A DNA stretch of 64,000 bases from Hirundichthys speculiger (GCA_018398805.1 JAGFBZ010000012.1:372001-436000); one strand, 5' to 3'; counted from the stretch's first letter, positions 32,290 through 44,883 are shown. The notes: generated by a model from the sequence alone, not told the origin. Program-made: numbers and translations.

Positions 32290-33115
32290 ACCTTAAAGAA
32301 GTTGTAGTATTATCCTAGCAGAGCCCTTGGTTCTGAGGCTGCAGGCTTACTTACTCGTGGTCCCGGGGAGGCAGAGCTGCAGCATCAGTTAGCAGCGCTG
32401 CTAATCTGAGCCTGGACGACAGCTGCAGTGACACCGCAGAGCTGATCAGAGAGCGAGGCACATCGACGACCGGCAGGAGCCGGTGGGATGCTCCGGGTAT
32501 GAGGCTGGTAAAATTTTAGCACCTGATATAATTTTGTGTTTCAAGATTTGCCAGCATGGGCCAACCTGGAACTTATGAAACATAACTAAACTGCAGCGTG
32601 AATGGAATAACAGTAAAGCTGAGTGGCATGTCTAATTAGAATAATTTCAATAGCACCACTTCCCTGGAGAATCTGAAGGCCGATATGATCGTGATGAAGG
32701 AGAAAGAGGTCCGGATGAACCAGACTGACAAGGTTCCAGTGAACATCAGACTTCTAATTAGCAAACTGAAAAGTCTGGAACAGCTGCGACACATCTGTTC
32801 GTCACTAAATGCTTCGGCTGTGCTGAGCCCCTTTCATGCGCTGGAGAGCCTTTTGCATTATTGCTGCATTAGAGCGAAGGCCGGGCATTTGTGCTGAACG
32901 CTCCTCTAATGGAGTGTATCTCTCCCAGATTGTTGCCGGCGCACCACGGCAGACTGTGGTGTGTTGTTTGAGTGCGTGTCAGCCATCATCCATCCATCAT
33001 CCGTCACCACGTCTCGCTGTTCAGCGTCTCGGGAGTCTGCTGGAGCCTCTCTGCAGGAGGAAGACGGGCGGCCACGCCGCCGCTGCTCAGGGTGATTCAG
33101 ATTTGCCAGTTAGCG
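32290..33115. other. No gene seen
   Basis: Unique-looking sequence; short ORFs (32685-33174) carry no known motif. Confidence 0.35.
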
Positions 33116-33122
33116 TGGCGTT

Positions 33123-33912
33123 AGAGGTCTTCACAGGTCCGCTTTCATGGACCCGAACCCGAAAGGACCCGTGAAAATTCGACCCGAAACCGATCCGACC
33201 CAAGCTATTATCATGAGTCCTGGAGTCCGAACCCGAAATGGACCTGGAATATTTGGACCCGGAACCGACCCGACTCTTTAGTTTCCGACCACGAACCAAA
33301 CCGAGTTACCCGAATAGAACCGAAACAATCCAGCCCATAGTTCATGTTAAAGTTGTCTAGCGTTGAATAAAACTTGGTTTTCTTACCTAAAGTTGTCTTC
33401 TTCTACCGGTTCAGTTGCTACAGAGGCTACGTGATGTAAACAACAATAAATCCACGTCGTTATTTTCTTTGTGGATACAGATGCTATTGGTAGCAACTGC
33501 TAACGCTAATAGCCTTCAGCGGTCAGGACGTGTCGTAAATATGTTCTCTCATCCAACGTTGTCATGTTGGTGATCCGTTGTGCTTTACAGCTGCCGGGCA
33601 AACTGCTAATAACATGCTATGGCAACACGCTAAAAACACGCTAATAACACGCTAATAACACGCTACGGCAACACGATTGTTTCATGACAAATACGCCACG
33701 TTAATGAATAATTAATTAAACTGAGTCCTGACATTGGCTGCCACCGCCAATATCTTTACCTCTCTGGAGTAAACGTGGACCCAGCCTGTCAGAGAGCAGC
33801 AACCGGACCCGAGACTAACTGTACCGATTCAGACCCGAACCCGGAGTCACATCTTTTGAATGGACCCGAGACCCTATTCAGGTCAGGTTGTCGGGTAGTT
33901 CTGAAGACCTCT
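33123..33912. mobile_element. GGTCTTC-ended MITE, copy 2
   Basis: Inverted ends AGAGGTCTTC and GAAGACCTCT, with GGACCCG/CGGGTC-rich subterminal text. It aligns with 25355-26089. The 8-bp flanks (GTGGCGTT and ACCCGGCA) do not match, so the target duplication is not demonstrated; hAT-like is a guess from the ends. A local CTAATAACACG tandem run lies near 33630-33660. Confidence 0.75.
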
Positions 33913-33919
33913 ACCCGGC

Positions 33920-34925
33920 ATGTATGTGTTTTTGGACTGTGTTCACTTCCAGGTACCTCCGGTTACTTCCTGTCTCCTCCCATTCATGGGGCTGAAACAG
34001 CTTCAGCTTCTCCAGACGGCTGACTTGTATACTCTTGTATTTCTGATCCTCTGATTCGTTATCTTTAAAGACCTTAAGGTCTCCTTCTGCAGAGCTGCAT
34101 AACTCATATCCACGGTCTCATCCTTCCGTGCATCACGAGTATCGTCCATCTTATGTCCATACTTCACAGAAAACACCTCGGGGTATTTTATTGGCTGTGA
34201 TACAATTGCAAATGCCAGTTTGCTCTCCGTGAGCAAAGTTCAGCACTTTATCTTTTAATCAGGCTATCGGAGAGCAACACGATTTTCAGAGCTGACTTAC
34301 ACGCCGACGCGTGTTGCTATCTCCTGCACGTTTCCACAGAGAGGAACAAAGACGGACGCCTCTGACATGAAAGCCGTGAGATGGTATCAGCTGCGCCAGA
34401 ATGTCACGCTGAGATTGTTTGTTATGAGGAAGCGGTTGCAGAGAGACTTCTGACGCGCCACCGTCCTCCTGCTTTCCTGGCGGGTGAAAGGTCTCCGGAG
34501 CTCTGGAGCACATGGTCTTTATTTCATTAGGTCCTTTCATCCCTCGGCGTGACCCGACTGGATGAGCTGAGAGTCCAGGTTGTTTGGTCAGACATGAGAC
34601 GGACGGGTCAAACGGTGTCTTCCCTCCACAGGTGGTCAGGGGTGCAGCGGGGGATCGGTACATCCATCGAACAAGGCATCTCCAAGCAGCGATACGTAGA
34701 AGAAACAGTGCTCGCCCTCATTTCTGGTGACCGCTGTCGCACGCCTGGACGGGCACGAGTTCGTCAGAATCAGAATGTTCATGTTTGTGTTCCACATGAA
34801 GCAAAGCCACATGAATCCCTTTGACTGACCGAGCTTCCTAAACGTCCACACAGATTCATGTCTGACCCATCTCAGGGACTGAGATCTGAGTCTGAGTACG
34901 TCCAAAAGGACCGGCATATTCATCG
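33920..34925. other. No gene seen
   Basis: No recognisable exon or repeat. Minus-strand ORFs at 34286-34663 and 34636-34923 lack motifs and overlap antisense ORFs of similar length. Confidence 0.35.
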
Positions 34926-34927
34926 GG

Positions 34928-35525
34928 TCTACCCTAACCCCTAACCCCTAAACCTAACCTCCTAACCCCCTAACTCTTAACCCTAACCCTAACCCCTAAC
35001 CCCTAACCCTAATCCCCCTCCTAACCCCAATCCAATTCCCAACCCCAGTCCCTAACCCTAACCCTAACCCCCCCTAACCCCTAACCCTAACCCCCTAACC
35101 CCTAACCCCTAAACCCCTAACCCCTAACCCCTTAACCCCTAACCCCTAAACCCCTAACCCTAACCCCCCTAAACCCCTAACCCTAACCCCTAACCCCTAA
35201 CCCTAACCCCTAAACCCTAACCCCTAACCTAACCCCCCCAACCCCTAACCCTAACCCTAACCCCCTAACCCTAACCCCCTAACCCCTAACCCAACCCCCC
35301 TAACCCCTAACCCCTAACCCTAAACCTAACCCCCTAACCCCTACCCCTACCCCTAACCCCCTAACCCTAACCCCCCCTAACCCCCCTAAACCCTTAACCC
35401 TCCTAACCCCTAACCCTAACCCTAACCCTCCTAACCCTAACCCTAACCCCTAACCCCTAAACCTAACCCCTAACCCCCTAACCCTAACCCCTAACCCCCT
35501 AACCCTAGCCCTAACCCTAACCCTA
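34928..35525. repeat. Degenerate interstitial telomeric repeat (CCCTAA type)
   Basis: About 600 bp of CCCTAA, CCCCTAA and CCCCCTAA units, the C-strand of the vertebrate telomere repeat with frequent extra C. Units are uneven, so it is an aged internal array. A second short block lies at 35645-35705. Confidence 0.95.
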
Positions 35526-35822
35526 ATCACCCCTACTCTAGCTGCTTTGTTGGTAAAGCCCTACTTTGTGATTATGGTACCAGGGGTCAGAGGATGGTCC
35601 AGTTAGTTATCCTGATGGAGTCATGACCCCACACAGTAACCGGGACCCCTAACCCCCTAACCCTAACCCCTAACCCCCTAACCCTAGCCCTAACCCTAAC
35701 CCTAATCACCCCTACTCTAGCTGCTTTGTTGGTAAAGCCCTACTTTGTGATTATGGTACCAGGGGTCAGAGGATGGTCCAGTTAGTTATCCTGATGGGGT
35801 CATGACCCCACAGTAACCGGGA
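35462..35822. repeat. 179-bp tandem duplication at the edge of the telomeric array
   Basis: Two copies, each with telomeric units followed by a unique segment (TACTCTAGCTGCTTTGTTGG to CAGTAACCGGGAC). AATCACCCC recurs at 35525 and 35704. Only a few differences separate them (GGAGTC against GGGGTC; one CA lost), so the duplication is younger than the decayed array. Confidence 0.9.
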
Positions 35823-37150
35823 CGACATTGATTTCAAACCCGTACATGTGGATCCCACGGTAGCGCTAATAGCATTGAGAGGTCTGCTAAAAGAAAATGA
35901 CGTGTCATGTGTGGTTTTAAATGCCTCCGAACGACAGTGAGACCTTCTCTCCCACAGTTTCCCTCTGTATCACGCCGGTTCCTGCCGGGACACTGAACTA
36001 CCGACCCGCATCTATTTACTTACCACCTTATCCAAATCCCATTCCAACGCTGAAATAAAATCAATCCAAAAATAGGAATCTGTTTTCCACGCCAGCAGAA
36101 TAAAGACTGTTCTGATGCCACAGAGGATCATTTCCTCCAGTGGATGATCTGGGGTTGTGGTTGGCGGCAGCGGCGGTGGCGATGGGTGGAGGCGGGGTCA
36201 CCTCTGATGCAGCCTGCTGCTTTGGCTGCTCTCCACTCTGCCAAGCCAAACTCATGTTTCAGTTTCCATTCCAGCACCCCCCCCACCCCCACCCCCACCC
36301 ATCCACCTCCATTCTCACCTTTCCTCCTCGCTCTGCTCCCTGCCCTCCAGCCAGACCTCCATCTTCTCCCAGGACCCGTCCAATCCCACAATCCCCCACT
36401 GCAGCCCGGGCACGGTGACAAAACCAGAGCGGCGAGTTTGGCCAAGGAGCGAGCTGCATCCGTCGTGGCCGAGCAGATCTAATATTCTGCTGCTGCTGAA
36501 GGGAAACGGTGAGTCAGGAGAGAAATGTGGAGAGTTTGACGGGAGAGGTGAGAAAAACCATTATGGAGTTGGCAGGCTGAGGAAAACGTGGATCCAGGGA
36601 AGAAGAGCCATGATTTTGTGTGTTTTCTGATTTATCTACAGGGCTCATGATAGAAATCAACACAAAATAAATTTTTTATTTCTTATTTTTCTACCTTCAT
36701 TGACTCCACAGAGCAGAGGTCTCAAGCTCTGGTTCGTCCCGGGTCACATGAGCATCGCAGCTTTTCTTCGCCGCCTTCACCGGCTGTGATGTCAGATTTC
36801 CCAGGAGGCCTCGGTGTTCGACGGTGTCTCCTGACAGAGCGATGGGGACAAAGCGGCTGATTGTCTCAGCATGTCCTGATTAACCAGCCTGGAGGACACC
36901 TGGAGTCCCTCTGTTGTCTCTGATGGACACCGAAGCAGGAGCTGCGTCCAACTGCTCCAGCAGACGCTCAACACCGGAGCTTTTTATCCTTAATAACACT
37001 TTTGGCTGTTGGGAAATGGTTGGAAGATGTTAAAAAGAAAAAAAGAAAAAAAGAAATTAGGTACTTTTTAATCATAAAACTAAGACTTTTTTTTTTTTCA
37101 TTTTTTTGTAAAATTACAAATAAACAAAATTGATAATAAACTATTTTTGT
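35823..37150. other. No gene seen; C-rich tract
   Basis: 36270-36310 is a C-rich tract (CACCCCCACCCCC). ORFs on both strands across 36128-36630 overlap and show no domain. No exon supported. Confidence 0.35.
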
Positions 37151-38203
37151 TATAAAATTTTTAGCTTAGATTACATTAGATTAGTTTAGATAAGAATAGT
37201 TTAGATTAGATCATATTAGATTAGATTATATTTGTTTAGATTAGAATAGTTTAGATTAGATTAGAATAGTTTAGTTTAGAATAGTTTAGATTAGATCATA
37301 TTAGATTAGATTAGATCATATTAGATTAGATTAGATTAGAATGGTTTAGATTAGTTTAGATTAGATCATATTAGATTAGATTAGTTTAGATTATATTAGA
37401 TTAGTTTAGATTAGAATAGTTTAGATTAGATCATATTAGATTAGATTAGATCATATTCGATTAGATTAGATTAGATTAGATTGGATTAGATTAGATTAGA
37501 TTAGATTAGATTAGAATAGTTTAGATTAGTTTAGAATAGTTAAGATTAGATCATATTATATTAGATTAGATCATATTAGATTAGATTAGATTAGAATAGT
37601 TTAGTTTAGAATAGTTTAGATTAAATCATATTAGATTAGATTAGATCATATTAGATTAGATTAGATTAGAATAGTTTAGATTAGTTTAGATTAGATCATA
37701 TTAGATTAGATTAGTTTAGATTATATTAGATTAGTTTAGATTAGTTTACATTAGATTAGATCATATTAGATTAGATTTGATTCGATTAGATTAGATCATA
37801 TTAGATTAGATTAGTTTAGATGAGATTATATTATATTATATTAGATTAGATTGTTTAGATTAGATTAGTTTGGATATAATTAGATTAGATCATATTAGAT
37901 TAGATTAGTTTAGATTAGTTCAGATTATATTAGACTAGATTAGATTAGATTAGTTTAGATAAAATTAGATTAGATCATTTTAGATTAGATTAGTTTAGAT
38001 TTGTTTAGACTAGATTAGATTAGTTTAGATTAGATTAGATTAGATTAGATTCAATTAGATTAGATTATATTTGTTTAGATTAGATTAGATCACATTAGAT
38101 TAGATTAGATTTGTTTAGACTAGACTAGACTAGATTAGATTAGATTAGATCACATTAGATTAGATTTATTTAGATTAGATTAGATTAGATTAGATTAGAA
38201 GTC
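37150..38203. repeat. TTAGA pentanucleotide satellite-like array
   Basis: About 1.05 kb of TTAGA units with interspersed TTTAGA, GAATAG and ATCATA variants that recur in larger blocks, showing higher-order copying (for example the block ending ATCATATTAGATTAGA). Confidence 0.95.
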
Positions 38204-39850
38204 ATTTATTCATCTCCCAAGGAAAAATTAAAAATTAAAAAGAAGAAATAAAAATTCTGATTTCTGCAGGAACAAAAGACCTAAATCTCTCCGTCCTGCA
38301 GCAAAAAAGGTTTTGTTATAAAACCAAACCATTTGCTGAACAATCACAAGTTTCTCCTTAAAACTCACAACTTTCACATAATTGTGGCTCTTAAAATGAC
38401 AAATTTAGCAAAATCACAACTTTTTCCCATAAAATGTTTCAAAATTGCCAGTTTTGTCTCATTGCAACTTTTTCGCTAAAGTTACATTTTTTTTGTTTAT
38501 TTTACACAATTGCATCTTTTTTTCTTCAACAGCTGCCACTTTAGCAGAATGGAGGCTTTTTAAAGTAAAACCTCAGCGGTCTGCTCTGCTGAACCTCAGT
38601 TATTTGACTTTTTAACATCGATGGTGAATCAAACGGCTCCTTCAACGCTCCTTCAGAAATGTTCTGGTTATTGATCGTGTTTGCTTCCTCTCTCTCCGGT
38701 CAGCTGAAGGGAAAAGGAGGTCTGGGTTTATCGAGGAGGTGGTCAACTTCTCAAAGCGATGCGGGTCAGCAGGAGGTCCGTGACTGCACGGATGGGCTGA
38801 GGATGTTCTCCATCAGGTGGAGGAGCTGCTGGACCTTTATGGAGTTCGTTATGGAGAACAAAGACCTGTTTCTGGTTGGGATGTGGACTCTGGATCAGTG
38901 GGTTTGGAGGACCACAGCTGTTCCAGAGCTTTAAGCTCCATGTAAGTTGTTAAACTGTACTGACAGCTGGTGTTTGTGCATTTTAGTGCAAACAGTGACC
39001 GTAGCTGCCAAGTCTTATACTTTTATGTCCCGTCTTCTGCGAGGAGCAACAAAAAATCAATTGGCTTTAGTGCAGTTCACACAACAGAGTGATCAATTTC
39101 ATCGATTTACATGTTTTTGTTGGAGATTGTGTGGCTCTGATGGCCTTTATTTGACAGAGCGATGTGGAAGTGTCACGGGTCAGGAGGTGAAGCTGTAACT
39201 GTAGGACCACTGCTGGTCCAAACAGCCTGGACTGCTGGTGACTGTGGAATCAAAACCAGCTATTATTTCTTAAGAGCATTGTGTCTGTCTGTTGCTGTAA
39301 TTTGGATGAAGATCAGATCACGTTAGAGATAACTGATGTCGACTGAACCCTCTGGAGCTGACAGGTTTCCTGCATTAACGTTGCGTTGATGTAAATGGTG
39401 GCTGATGTGAAGGTCAACAGCTCCTCCTGCTTTGGTTATGTGACAATAAACACTCTTCCAGCATGTTTAGTACGTCACTGATGAAGGAGTGAATCTGTTT
39501 CTGAGGTAGAATAAAACCAAGCTTCAGGTCTCAGGATGCTTGAGAGCGTACGTTTAATATCTGGAGGGTATGAGGAGTCCAGGCTGTTAGCTGTCCTGAG
39601 TCCAGATGTGATGGAGCCTGAACAGTTAACAGCTCAGTCATCTTTACGTGTTCATTAAAAACAGAGTCGGTCCACTTAAAAATCTGTTTTTATATCCTGC
39701 ACATTCATAACAACATTTCTCACCAGCTACATTGATATTTTAGTTTTGTTCAAGTTACATAACTGGCGCTATTTGCTCTGTTTTTATGTATTTTCTTAAA
39801 GAGTCCTCGTTTTAGTATTTTGAGCCTTTTCCCCTTTCTGCTGTAACACT
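38204..39850. other. No gene seen
   Basis: 38210-38530 is AT-rich with diffuse AAATCACAACTTT-like repetition. The remainder looks unique; the plus ORF at 38659-38934 has no recognised domain. Confidence 0.35.
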
Positions 39851-39851
39851 T

Positions 39852-40966
39852 CCATCCATCCATCCATCCACTGACTCATCATCCATCCATCCATCCATCC
39901 ACTGACTCATCCATCCATCCATCCATCCACTGACTCATCCATCCATCCATCCATCCACTGACTCATCCATACATCCATCCATCCATCCATCCATCCATCC
40001 ACTGACTCATCCATACATCCATCCATCCATCCATCCACTGACTCATTCTTCCATCCATCCATCCATCCATTCATCCACTGACTCATCCATCCTTCCATCC
40101 ATCTATCCATCCATCCTTCCACTCATCCATCCACTGATTCATCCTTCCACCCACCCATAAATACATCCATACATCCTTCCATCCACCCATCGAAACCACC
40201 ATCTCATCCTTCCATCCACACATCCATCCATCCATCCATCCATCCACCCATCCATCAACTGATTCATCCATCCATCCATCCGTCCTTCCACCCATCCATC
40301 CACTGTTTCATCCTTCCACCCACCCATAAATACATCATCCATCCTTCCTCCATCCATCCATCCATCCACCCATCGAAACCACTGACTCATCCTTCCATTC
40401 ATCCATCCATCTCCATCCATCCATCCACCAACTCATCCATCCATCCATCCATCCATCCATCCATCCATCCATCCATCCATCCATCCACCCATCCATCAAC
40501 TGACTCATCCATCCTTTCATCCATCCATCCATTTATCCATCTCCATCCATCCATCCATCCATCCATCCATCCATCCATCCATTCATTTATCCATCCATCA
40601 ACCATCCATCCATCCATCTATCCAGCCATCCACTAACTAATCCTTCCATCTCCATCCATCCATTCATCCATCCATCCATTTATCCATCCATCCATCTATC
40701 CACCAACTCATCCATCCATCAATCCATCCATCCATCCATCCATTTATCCATCCATCCATCTATCCAGCCATCCACTAACTCATCCATCAATCCATCCATC
40801 CATCATCCATCCATCCATCCATACATCTATCCAGCCATCCATCCATCCATCCATCCATCCATCCATCCATCATCCATCCATCCATCCATCTATACATCTA
40901 TCCATCCATCCATCCATCCATCTATCCATCCATCCATCCATCCATTATCCATCCATCCATCCATGT
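39852..40966. repeat. ATCC tetranucleotide array with ACTGACTC interruptions
   Basis: About 1.1 kb of CCATC units, punctuated at the left by CACTGACTCAT and CACTGATTCAT at regular intervals. Minus-strand ORFs rich in MDGWMDG are translations of this array and not genes. Confidence 0.95.
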
Positions 40967-40969
40967 TGT

Positions 40970-41997
40970 TCCATCTCTCCAGGATCTTCATAGATCCTGT
41001 GGAGATGAAGACATTTCTTCCTTTAAAACCACATTGTCGTATTATTTTTTGTTGAAACCCGTTTCCCTCCATCATTTTTCTCTCCTTCTACCTCTTCTTC
41101 ACTGCAGCCTTCAGAACTGACTTCATGTTGGACATGTCTTCCAGTTTGGACTCCAAATTCACCTCTTCCCCCACCCAGTAAAACCACCAGCCAGTAAGGT
41201 CAGGGGTTTAGAGAGTCTGATTGTCCAAATTACTTGGAGTCTGTAAAGGAGGGAAAAACAGACAGGCTGATTGGTTGAGAGCATGAGTGGACGTTTCCTG
41301 TTCGCTTCCAGCGGAGCTGTGAAACCGTCTGACCAGTGACAGCTGACTCGGTTCTGTTTGCTCTGTCGTCTCCTGACACATTTCACAAAAAGGCCTGTAT
41401 TCAGACTTTACTCTCTTTTCACTGGAACTTGACTGGAGAATTAAGGTTTCTGGCACATTTTTCCTCAAAACGAGGACAGATGTAACATCTAACTTCCCTT
41501 CGTCAAGTTTCCTCCGCTAACAAGGACTAACAGTCACCATAAAGAGGAAGTGTCAACTTGGCCCATCCCACTGTCAAGCACACATATATTTAAACCCACA
41601 TCCTCCACTCACTCGCCATCAGAGAGGTAATCACTTGTGTAAACAGCCAAGAGATAATTGAATGCTTTTTCTTTCACATTTATTCATCCGTGTCATTTCT
41701 CAGCTGATGACAGGAAACAGTCGTCCTCTCCGATCACGCAGACTGTCAGGTGCTGGCCCCGTCTGATTAAGAGCACTGATTACGGGCATCGTAAAGTTGC
41801 TGCCACCTGATCTGTCCGGGAATTATGGGATTGCAGTAATGATTCTATCAATAACAGTAATCTTTTCCACAGAGGCGGCATCTTTGAGTCTGTTATGCGA
41901 GACGGCGCTGACGGATCCGAGGTACTACGGCACTCAAAGACGACGCTGTCAGAAGTGTCACCAGCGGTTTACAAGGCAGTCAAAGGATCATCTGGAG
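40970..41997. other. No gene seen
   Basis: Unique-looking sequence, with no exon recognised. Confidence 0.35.
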
Positions 41998-42336
41998 CAA
42001 CCGGGGTGTTGCGGCACACTGGGGTGTCGTCAAAAAAATGACCTATTCTGACATTTCATATACAGTGGTACCTCTACTTACGAACGTTTCTACATACGAA
42101 ATTTACAAAAGAAATTTCAGGATACGAAACACAAAAATCCAGTAGCGCTGCTACTCTCAGCTCCCAGAGTTTACTAAACATAAACATAGCTGTCGGCTCT
42201 GTATCTCGGTTTGAAAGCGGTGCGTCCGAGCTGCTCTGCCATTGGCTATCGCTTAGCATCTTCCTGGCATCCCATTGGCTAGGAGGGCCCCTTGTCTGTA
42301 TGAGCGTAACCCAGCAACCAGGTAAACAAACAATTT

Positions 42337-42995
42337 TTACCTCCACCAAGGAGGTTATGTTTTTGCCAGCGTTTATCTGTCTGTTTGTGTTCAAGATAAC
42401 TCAAAAAGTTATGGATGGATTTTGATGAAATTTTCAGGAGTTGTCAGAAATGTGAAAAGGAAGAACTGATTTCATTTTGGCTGTGATCCGGAAGAAATCC
42501 TAGATTCTGGATCACTTTCACATTTTTAATAATTGTTGCGTTTAGCAGCACGGTGGCTTAGTGGTTAGCACTGTTGCCTCACAGCTAGAAGGTTCCTGGT
42601 TCGAACCTCGGCAGGGGGGGGGTCCTGGATTGAACCTCGGGGCCTTTCTGTGTGGAGTTTGCATGTTCTCCCCGTGCTTGCGTGGGTTCTCTCCGGGTAC
42701 TCCGGCTTCCTCCCACAGTCCAAAGACATGCATGTCAGGTTAATTGATAATTCCAAGTTGCCCATAGGGTGTGAATGGTTGTGTGTCTGTATGTGTGACC
42801 CTGCGATGGACTGGCGACCTGTCCAGGGTGAACCCCTGCCTTTCGCCCGTAGACAGCTGGGATAGGCTCCAGCAGATCCCCGTGACCCTTCAAGGATGAA
42901 ACGGGTATAGAAAATGGATGGATGGATGGATGGATGGATGGATGTTGCGTTTAATGGAGGTCTGCGCTCTCTGAGTGCTTTTCTAGTTCTAACAT
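42337..42995 (+). repeat. CCTCC-hairpin interspersed repeat, copy 3, third level
   Basis: Starts CCTCCACCAAGGAGG and ends GAGTGCTTTTCTAGTT like copies 1 and 2. It is split by the SINE at 42545-42942, and part of the body is missing relative to copy 2. Confidence 0.8.
42545..42942 (+). mobile_element. Near-complete tRNA-derived SINE, innermost level
   Basis: The head has pol III promoter boxes: A-box-like TGGCTTAGTGGTTAGC and B-box-like GGTTCGAACC. The body has TGGAGTTTGCATGTTCTCCC and GACTGGCGACCTGTCCAGGG, and the tail is repeated ATGG. The 11-bp duplication TGTTGCGTTTA flanks it (42534-42544 and 42943-42953). This is the parental structure of the truncated copies at 4101, 16950 and 22870. 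Confidence 0.9.
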
Positions 42996-43440
42996 GTATT
43001 TCTGACAGGTTTTTCATGTCATTTCATGTATTATATATAACTTAGATTTTAAAAAATGTTTGAATTTTGGGGGGCTTGGAACAGATTAGGGCATTTACAT
43101 GGAAAACACGTCTCTACTTAAGAAATTTTTGAGGTTACAAAACTACTTCCAGAACCAATTAATTTTGTAAGTAGAGGTACCACTGTATAAATATATGAAT
43201 GCATACATAAATACATACTTTTTGCCTATGAATGAATGAATAAATAAATAAATAAGATACATAATTGGACATGAAATGAATAATAAAAATATGTCTCGCA
43301 TGCCCATTTCCCAATGTTAACAACTTCAGTACAGGGTCAGCGTAAGGTCAACGTGACTGCCCAGTTAGCTTACGTCGTAATATCATTTAACCGCTGGAAT
43401 TTTATTTCACAGATAGCAAAGAGAACTTTTTAGCAGCATC

Positions 43441-43557
43441 ATGGATGGTTTTCTAAAAAGAAAAGCCCCACAGGAACGGAACATCACAGAGGAGCCGACT
43501 TCTTCATCAAGCCTTCATCCACCAGCTCTGAATCTGCTCCATAGGTACCAAAGCTAG
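43441..43557 (+). pseudogene. hAT transposase N-terminal relic
   Basis: A 38-codon ORF starts MDGFLKRKAPQER and is followed after its stop by DEAKKRQYKDD in another frame. The start MD-x-FLKRK and a later KKRKYD-type box are typical of ZBED5/SCAND3-like hAT transposases. The rest is absent. Confidence 0.55.
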
Positions 43558-43821
43558 CTGCTAGCGATGAGGCTAAAAAGAGGCAATACAAGGATGATGG
43601 ATGGAGGCAAGCACATCACGGATGAAAAGAAGCTTTCCTGCTGAGGCCTACTCTGGTGCAGTTATCCTGTTCAGGTTATTTAAACTAAATAAACGGGACG
43701 TATCCATTTACAGTCGGAGCGATGCAGTGTGGCTTTGGATTATATTTTACTCTGGGGTGTCGTGAGATTTTATTCACTTTTGAAAGGTGTCGTGACTGAA
43801 AAAAAGTTGAGAAACGCTGGT

Positions 43822-44880
43822 TTGGAGAATGCAGAGTAAACGTTGAAGAGTGCGTCAGTTTCTTTTGATGCTTGGATCAGATCTGCATCGCAGCTCAGTG
43901 TGAAAAACACATGCTGATTCCTCCGAAAAGCCTCACTTTTGTAACTTTTTTTTCTGTATTATGTATCTCAATAACTCATAAATACGCATTTACGTCAGTG
44001 CCATATTTGCTCTTTGATATTTAATCCAAACCTTTGATTATTTCATCTGTAAACATGAACGCTGGGATCACCCTGATGGTTCTAGTGGTTCCGTCCTTAA
44101 GCAGAGGAATTAGACTCACTCCAATTAGTCCATGTTTTGTCATATTAAAGTCTAATTGTTGTTTGAACAGAGTCCTTTTCTTCTATGTTCCTTCCATCTG
44201 CGTCTCTGAGTTTTAATCGATGTGTTTTCCATTATGTAGATTTCCTCTACTTTCCACTGCTCCGGTGGAGGTGGATCCTCTCGCACGCATTTCCCCGTAA
44301 TAGCCTTCTTACAAGCTATTAACAGTATTTTGATGAGTTATCTGTGTCAAGTTTGTGCATTTCCATCAGCGGAGGTTATATTACACAGATAAAGGATGAT
44401 GGAGCTCATGAAGTGGGGTGATGTCATCTCCCAGCGCCGCCTCCAGGAGAGATGCTGAGACATTTCCAGGGTGGATGGAAGGAATCGGCCACCGGTGATC
44501 CGCTCCCTCCAACAATGAACATCTCTCATCACGTTTGTCCGGGACAATCCCGCCCACGTCCGTGAATTGGTGGATGTTCTGTGTTTTTTCCACATACTCT
44601 GCCACTCCTGGTGGTGTTGGAGGAGGATTTGCCAAAGTCTCCTTCTGGCCAGGATCGTTACGCCTTTATGGAAAGATGACAGAGTCCTATCCTCTCAGGT
44701 CAAACGTTGTATTTATTTCTACGTTCAGAGAACAGTTACAGGACGAAACTGTTCAGTTTTCCCCCCTCAGTTTTCAGTCTCAGTTTAACACATCCAGAGA
44801 CTAAATTCTTGTCCACTCTTCCATAAAGGCCAGATGTGTCCAGTGTAGGACTGATTGTTGTCCTCTGGACAGACTGTCCC
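43822..44880. other. No gene seen
   Basis: Overlapping ORFs on both strands around 44347-44804 show no known domain. Confidence 0.35.
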
Positions 44881-44883
44881 ACC

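Larger units (their letters stand above)
42063..43185. mobile_element. mariner/pogo-type MITE, second level of the nest
   Basis: Ends CAGTGGTACCTCTACTTACG and, reversed, CAGTGGTACCTCTACTTAC are near-perfect inverts, flanked by TA at 42061-42062 and 43186-43187. No transposase. It holds the CCTCC-hairpin repeat (42337-42995). Confidence 0.88.
41998..43821 (+). mobile_element. hAT (ZBED/SCAND3-like) relic, outermost of a four-level nest
   Basis: The left part reads AACCGGGGTGTTGCGGCACA and the right part, reversed, begins CAGCGTTTCTCAACTTTTTT then GTCACGACACC, the terminal style of one fish hAT group. An N-terminal transposase relic lies at 43441-43557. The true left terminus is uncertain; CAGCG occurs at 41961 but a spacer follows. 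A mariner-type element was inserted at 42063-43185. Confidence 0.6.

Noticed and set aside
34928..35525. A true chromosome end
   Set aside because: The CCCTAA units are degenerate and unique DNA continues on both sides, so it is interstitial.
36128..36640. Overlapping ORFs on both strands as a possible host exon
   Set aside because: No known domain, no convincing splice sites, low-complexity C-rich composition.
38659..39198. Two consecutive plus-strand ORFs as a small gene
   Set aside because: No known motif, no splice or start context that distinguishes them from chance.
39907..40617. Minus-strand ORFs of MDGWMDG repeats
   Set aside because: Direct translation of the ATCC microsatellite.
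42545..42620. tRNA gene suggested by A- and B-box-like motifs
   Set aside because: The sequence continues into a SINE body and ATGG tail with flanking duplications; no cloverleaf with a proper anticodon arm and acceptor stem was seen.
44347..44804. Overlapping ORFs suggesting a retrotransposon ORF1
   Set aside because: No recognisable domain or motif; both strands are equally open.
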